From NCBI GenBank assembly GCA_036374835.1, contig DASUTB010000101.1:1-7717 (forward strand): a stretch of DNA of 7,717 bases, written 5' to 3'. The notes beneath the pieces were generated by a model. That model was not told the DNA's origin. It ran no database searches and saw only the letters and a program-made list of their open reading frames with translations. Shown in pieces: positions 6,961 through 7,717 of this stretch (positions are counted from its first letter, which is position 1; every line of letters begins with the position of its first letter). Origin of the DNA: DASUTB01 sp036374835. Its GTDB lineage: Bacteria; Actinomycetota; Actinomycetes; Jiangellales; Jiangellaceae. The position numbers and the translations under genes are program-made.

Positions 6961-6967
6961 GACCGCG

Positions 6968-6974
6968 CCTCCTC
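6968..6974 (-). promoter_or_regulatory. Ribosome binding site deciding the MmpL start
   Basis: GAGGAGG on the minus strand ends 7 bases before ATG6960. The ATG at 6984 and the TTG at 7032 lack such a site at this spacing. Confidence 0.75.
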
Positions 6975-6987
6975 GACTGAACATCAA

Positions 6988-6993
6988 TGCATA
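6988..6993 (-). promoter_or_regulatory. Candidate -10 box for the MmpL transcript
   Basis: TATGCA on the minus strand lies 13 bases downstream of the third operator and 27 bases before the chosen start. The spacing from the operator is longer than at the other two promoters (6-7 bases), so the assignment is weak. Confidence 0.3.
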
Positions 6994-7006
6994 GACCACG
7001 GTACCG

Positions 7007-7020
7007 ACCCCAGGTGGGGT
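7007..7020 (-). promoter_or_regulatory. CsoR-like copper operator, copy 3 (MmpL-cupredoxin promoter)
   Basis: Perfect 6-base inverted repeat ACCCCA / TGGGGT with a 2-base spacer; on the minus strand CCCACCCCACCTGGGGT is shared exactly with the core in front of the ATPase (CCACCCCACCTGGGGT at 363-378). It lies 46 bases upstream of the MmpL start. Sharing a 16-base core with the ATPase operator strongly suggests a common regulator and makes the MmpL-cupredoxin unit a candidate member of the copper regulon. Confidence 0.7.
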
Positions 7021-7048
7021 GGGGAGGATCAAATGACCCGTGCAGCCG

Positions 7049-7062
7049 GGGACGAAAGTCCT
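7049..7062. promoter_or_regulatory. DosR-like palindrome
   Basis: GGGACGAAAGTCCT fits the core of the mycobacterial dormancy box (GGGAC-TWWA-GTCCC) with two mismatches, and is flanked by CCGG and TTTAA. It sits 29 bases upstream of the MmpL operator, so a DosR-type activator could act on the MmpL transcript. A match this short in a GC-rich genome can arise by chance. Confidence 0.25.
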
Positions 7063-7240
7063 TTAACGCCAAGGGCGCTGCGACGGGCAGCCGCTGTCCC
7101 TTCAGTCCGCGGGAGACGACGTGAGAAGCCCGAGCGCGGCGGCGCGCGAAGGTACTGGGGCACGACGATCCCGAAACAAAGCGACGCCGGCCAACCAAGT
7201 CCGGCCACCATCGCGAGCCCGGCGAGCCGGCCCGACTCGC

Positions 7241-7350
7241 CAGCTCTCCGGCGGACAACTGCTCCGGCCCGTCGGTGAACTCCACATCGGCCGCGACGAA
7301 CGTGACGTCGGCGTCGGCTGGCGCCTCAGCGCCCTCGTCTGTCTCGGCGT
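7241..7350 (-). pseudogene. Possible remnant of an exported cupredoxin
   Basis: The minus strand reads DETDEG-like acidic residues, then APADADVTFVAADVEFTDG and PEQLSAGEL. This is the pattern of the first strands of plastocyanin-like proteins (VTF-x-A-x-D-x-x-F ... AGE), usually preceded by a lipoprotein signal and an acidic linker. The sequence stops looking like a cupredoxin after AGEL, and no signal peptide is seen in frame upstream. It would be a broken gene fragment. The opposite strand has an open frame too, so the reading is tentative. Confidence 0.22.
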
Positions 7351-7430
7351 CTCCACGCCAGAGCGGCCGCCTCCCAGGCCTCGGCTCGGCCCAGCCGGCC
7401 ACCCGGGTTATGCGCCTGTTGGTATCGGAT

Positions 7431-7717
7431 TCAGGTGCGCGCGATGTCGCGGCGGTGGATCCCGGCCAGCCCAGTGATGACAAGTGCCGCAGTGATGGCA
7501 AGCTGCCAGACCAAAGGCAGCGTCACCATCTCGCTACCGGGGAGCTTGGGCAGGTGCGTGAATGGCGAGACGTTGAGCACCTGCTGGTCTAGCGCCAGGC
7601 TGACGCCCAGCAGCCAGATGGCCAGGACCACGCCCAACGCCGACCAGCCGGCGAGGGCGAAGCGGGGCAGTATCCCGAACAGCGCCACCGTGATCCCGGC
7701 GAGCACCCAAACGGCCG
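7431..7717 (-). CDS. ABC-2 type permease, C-terminal part (runs off the window)
   Basis: About 94 residues of a membrane protein continuing in frame to the window edge (AVWVLAGITVALFG at the edge) and ending in TGA. Two hydrophobic segments flank the loop LNVSPFTHLPKLPG, then a last helix (LAITAALVITGLAG) and the basic tail IHRRDIART. The loop with SPF-H-P-LPG and the RRD tail are hallmarks of permeases annotated as exporters of polyketide antibiotics, membrane partners of an ABC ATPase (family knowledge). An ATPase gene would be expected further right. A GTG inside (7706) is not the real start, since protein-like sequence continues upstream of it. It differs from the permease fragments at 3703-4035, which carry a QPMVG loop. 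Confidence 0.8.
   Translation of the reverse strand, partial: AVWVLAGITVALFGILPRFALAGWSALGVVLAIWLLGVSLALDQQVLNVSPFTHLPKLPGSEMVTLPLVWQLAITAALVITGLAGIHRRDIART

Larger units (their letters stand above)
7033..7430. other. Gene-poor stretch upstream of the MmpL unit
   Basis: No convincing intact gene. Open frames here are rich in Arg, Pro and Ala and look like by-products of high GC. Two items stand out: a DosR-like palindrome near its left end and a short cupredoxin-like peptide reading on the minus strand; both are listed separately. An 81-codon plus-strand frame from ATG7033 has GGGGAGG just upstream, but that motif is part of the operator region and the peptide is not protein-like. Confidence 0.5.

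Noticed and set aside
6961..7032. Upstream starts for the MmpL gene (TTG7032, ATG6984)
   Set aside because: TTG7032 would translate through the operator, and neither has the GAGGAGG spacing seen for ATG6960.
7033..7278. An 81-codon plus-strand frame with GGGGAGG in front
   Set aside because: The purine-rich motif belongs to the operator region and the peptide is basic and low-complexity with no recognisable feature.
6776..7501. A 241-codon minus-strand open frame as an intact gene
   Set aside because: It overlaps both the MmpL start and the ABC permease end; only a short internal part resembles a protein.
1..7717. tRNA, rRNA, CRISPR arrays, transposase genes or attachment sites
   Set aside because: No tRNA-like cloverleaf, regularly spaced repeats, transposase motif or flanking terminal repeats were seen on reading either strand.

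Overview
The window comes from a high-GC actinobacterium. The base composition, GC-ending codons, MmpL-type transporter, antibiotic-exporter-type ABC permeases and CsoR-like operators would suit a Pseudonocardiales or Mycobacteriales relative; that placement is inferred from style, not shown by a marker gene. It is a copper-response island flanked by pieces of ABC-2 permease genes.

Layout. Positions 1-450 hold two copies of a CsoR-like palindrome. The one at 33-49 faces left, towards a gene outside the window. The one at 363-380 faces right, into a copper P-type ATPase (450-3389). A possible 44-residue membrane peptide lies between them on the minus strand. The ATPase has an unusual build: N-terminal anchor helix, cupredoxin domain, HMA domain, P1B-1 ATPase core and C-terminal YHS/TRASH domain. 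A 60-residue His/Cys-rich protein (3414-3596) follows after 24 bases. Two hairpins (3617-3647 and 3672-3693) then close the rightward unit and the converging minus-strand remnant. Positions 3703-4035 hold two fragments of an ABC-2 permease in opposite orientations, apparently debris of a rearranged gene.

A leftward unit follows: an MmpL/RND-family transporter (4627-6960, minus) and, 63 bases downstream, a small cytosolic cupredoxin-like protein (4093-4563, minus). That protein is a clear homologue of the cupredoxin domain of the ATPase. The unit is headed by a third copy of the same operator at 7007-7020. Positions 7033-7430 hold no convincing intact gene, but contain a DosR-like palindrome and a possible cupredoxin remnant. 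The right edge (7431-7717, minus) is the C-terminal end of an ABC-2 permease that runs off the window.

How it may work together. The three matching operators suggest one copper-sensing repressor of the CsoR/RicR type controlling at least three transcripts. The ATPase would export Cu(I), the His/Cys-rich peptide and the cytosolic cupredoxin would bind or hand over copper, and the MmpL protein would export something needed under copper stress. No repressor gene is inside the window; it may be the gene off the left edge. The least familiar part is the MmpL plus cytosolic cupredoxin pair under a copper-type operator.
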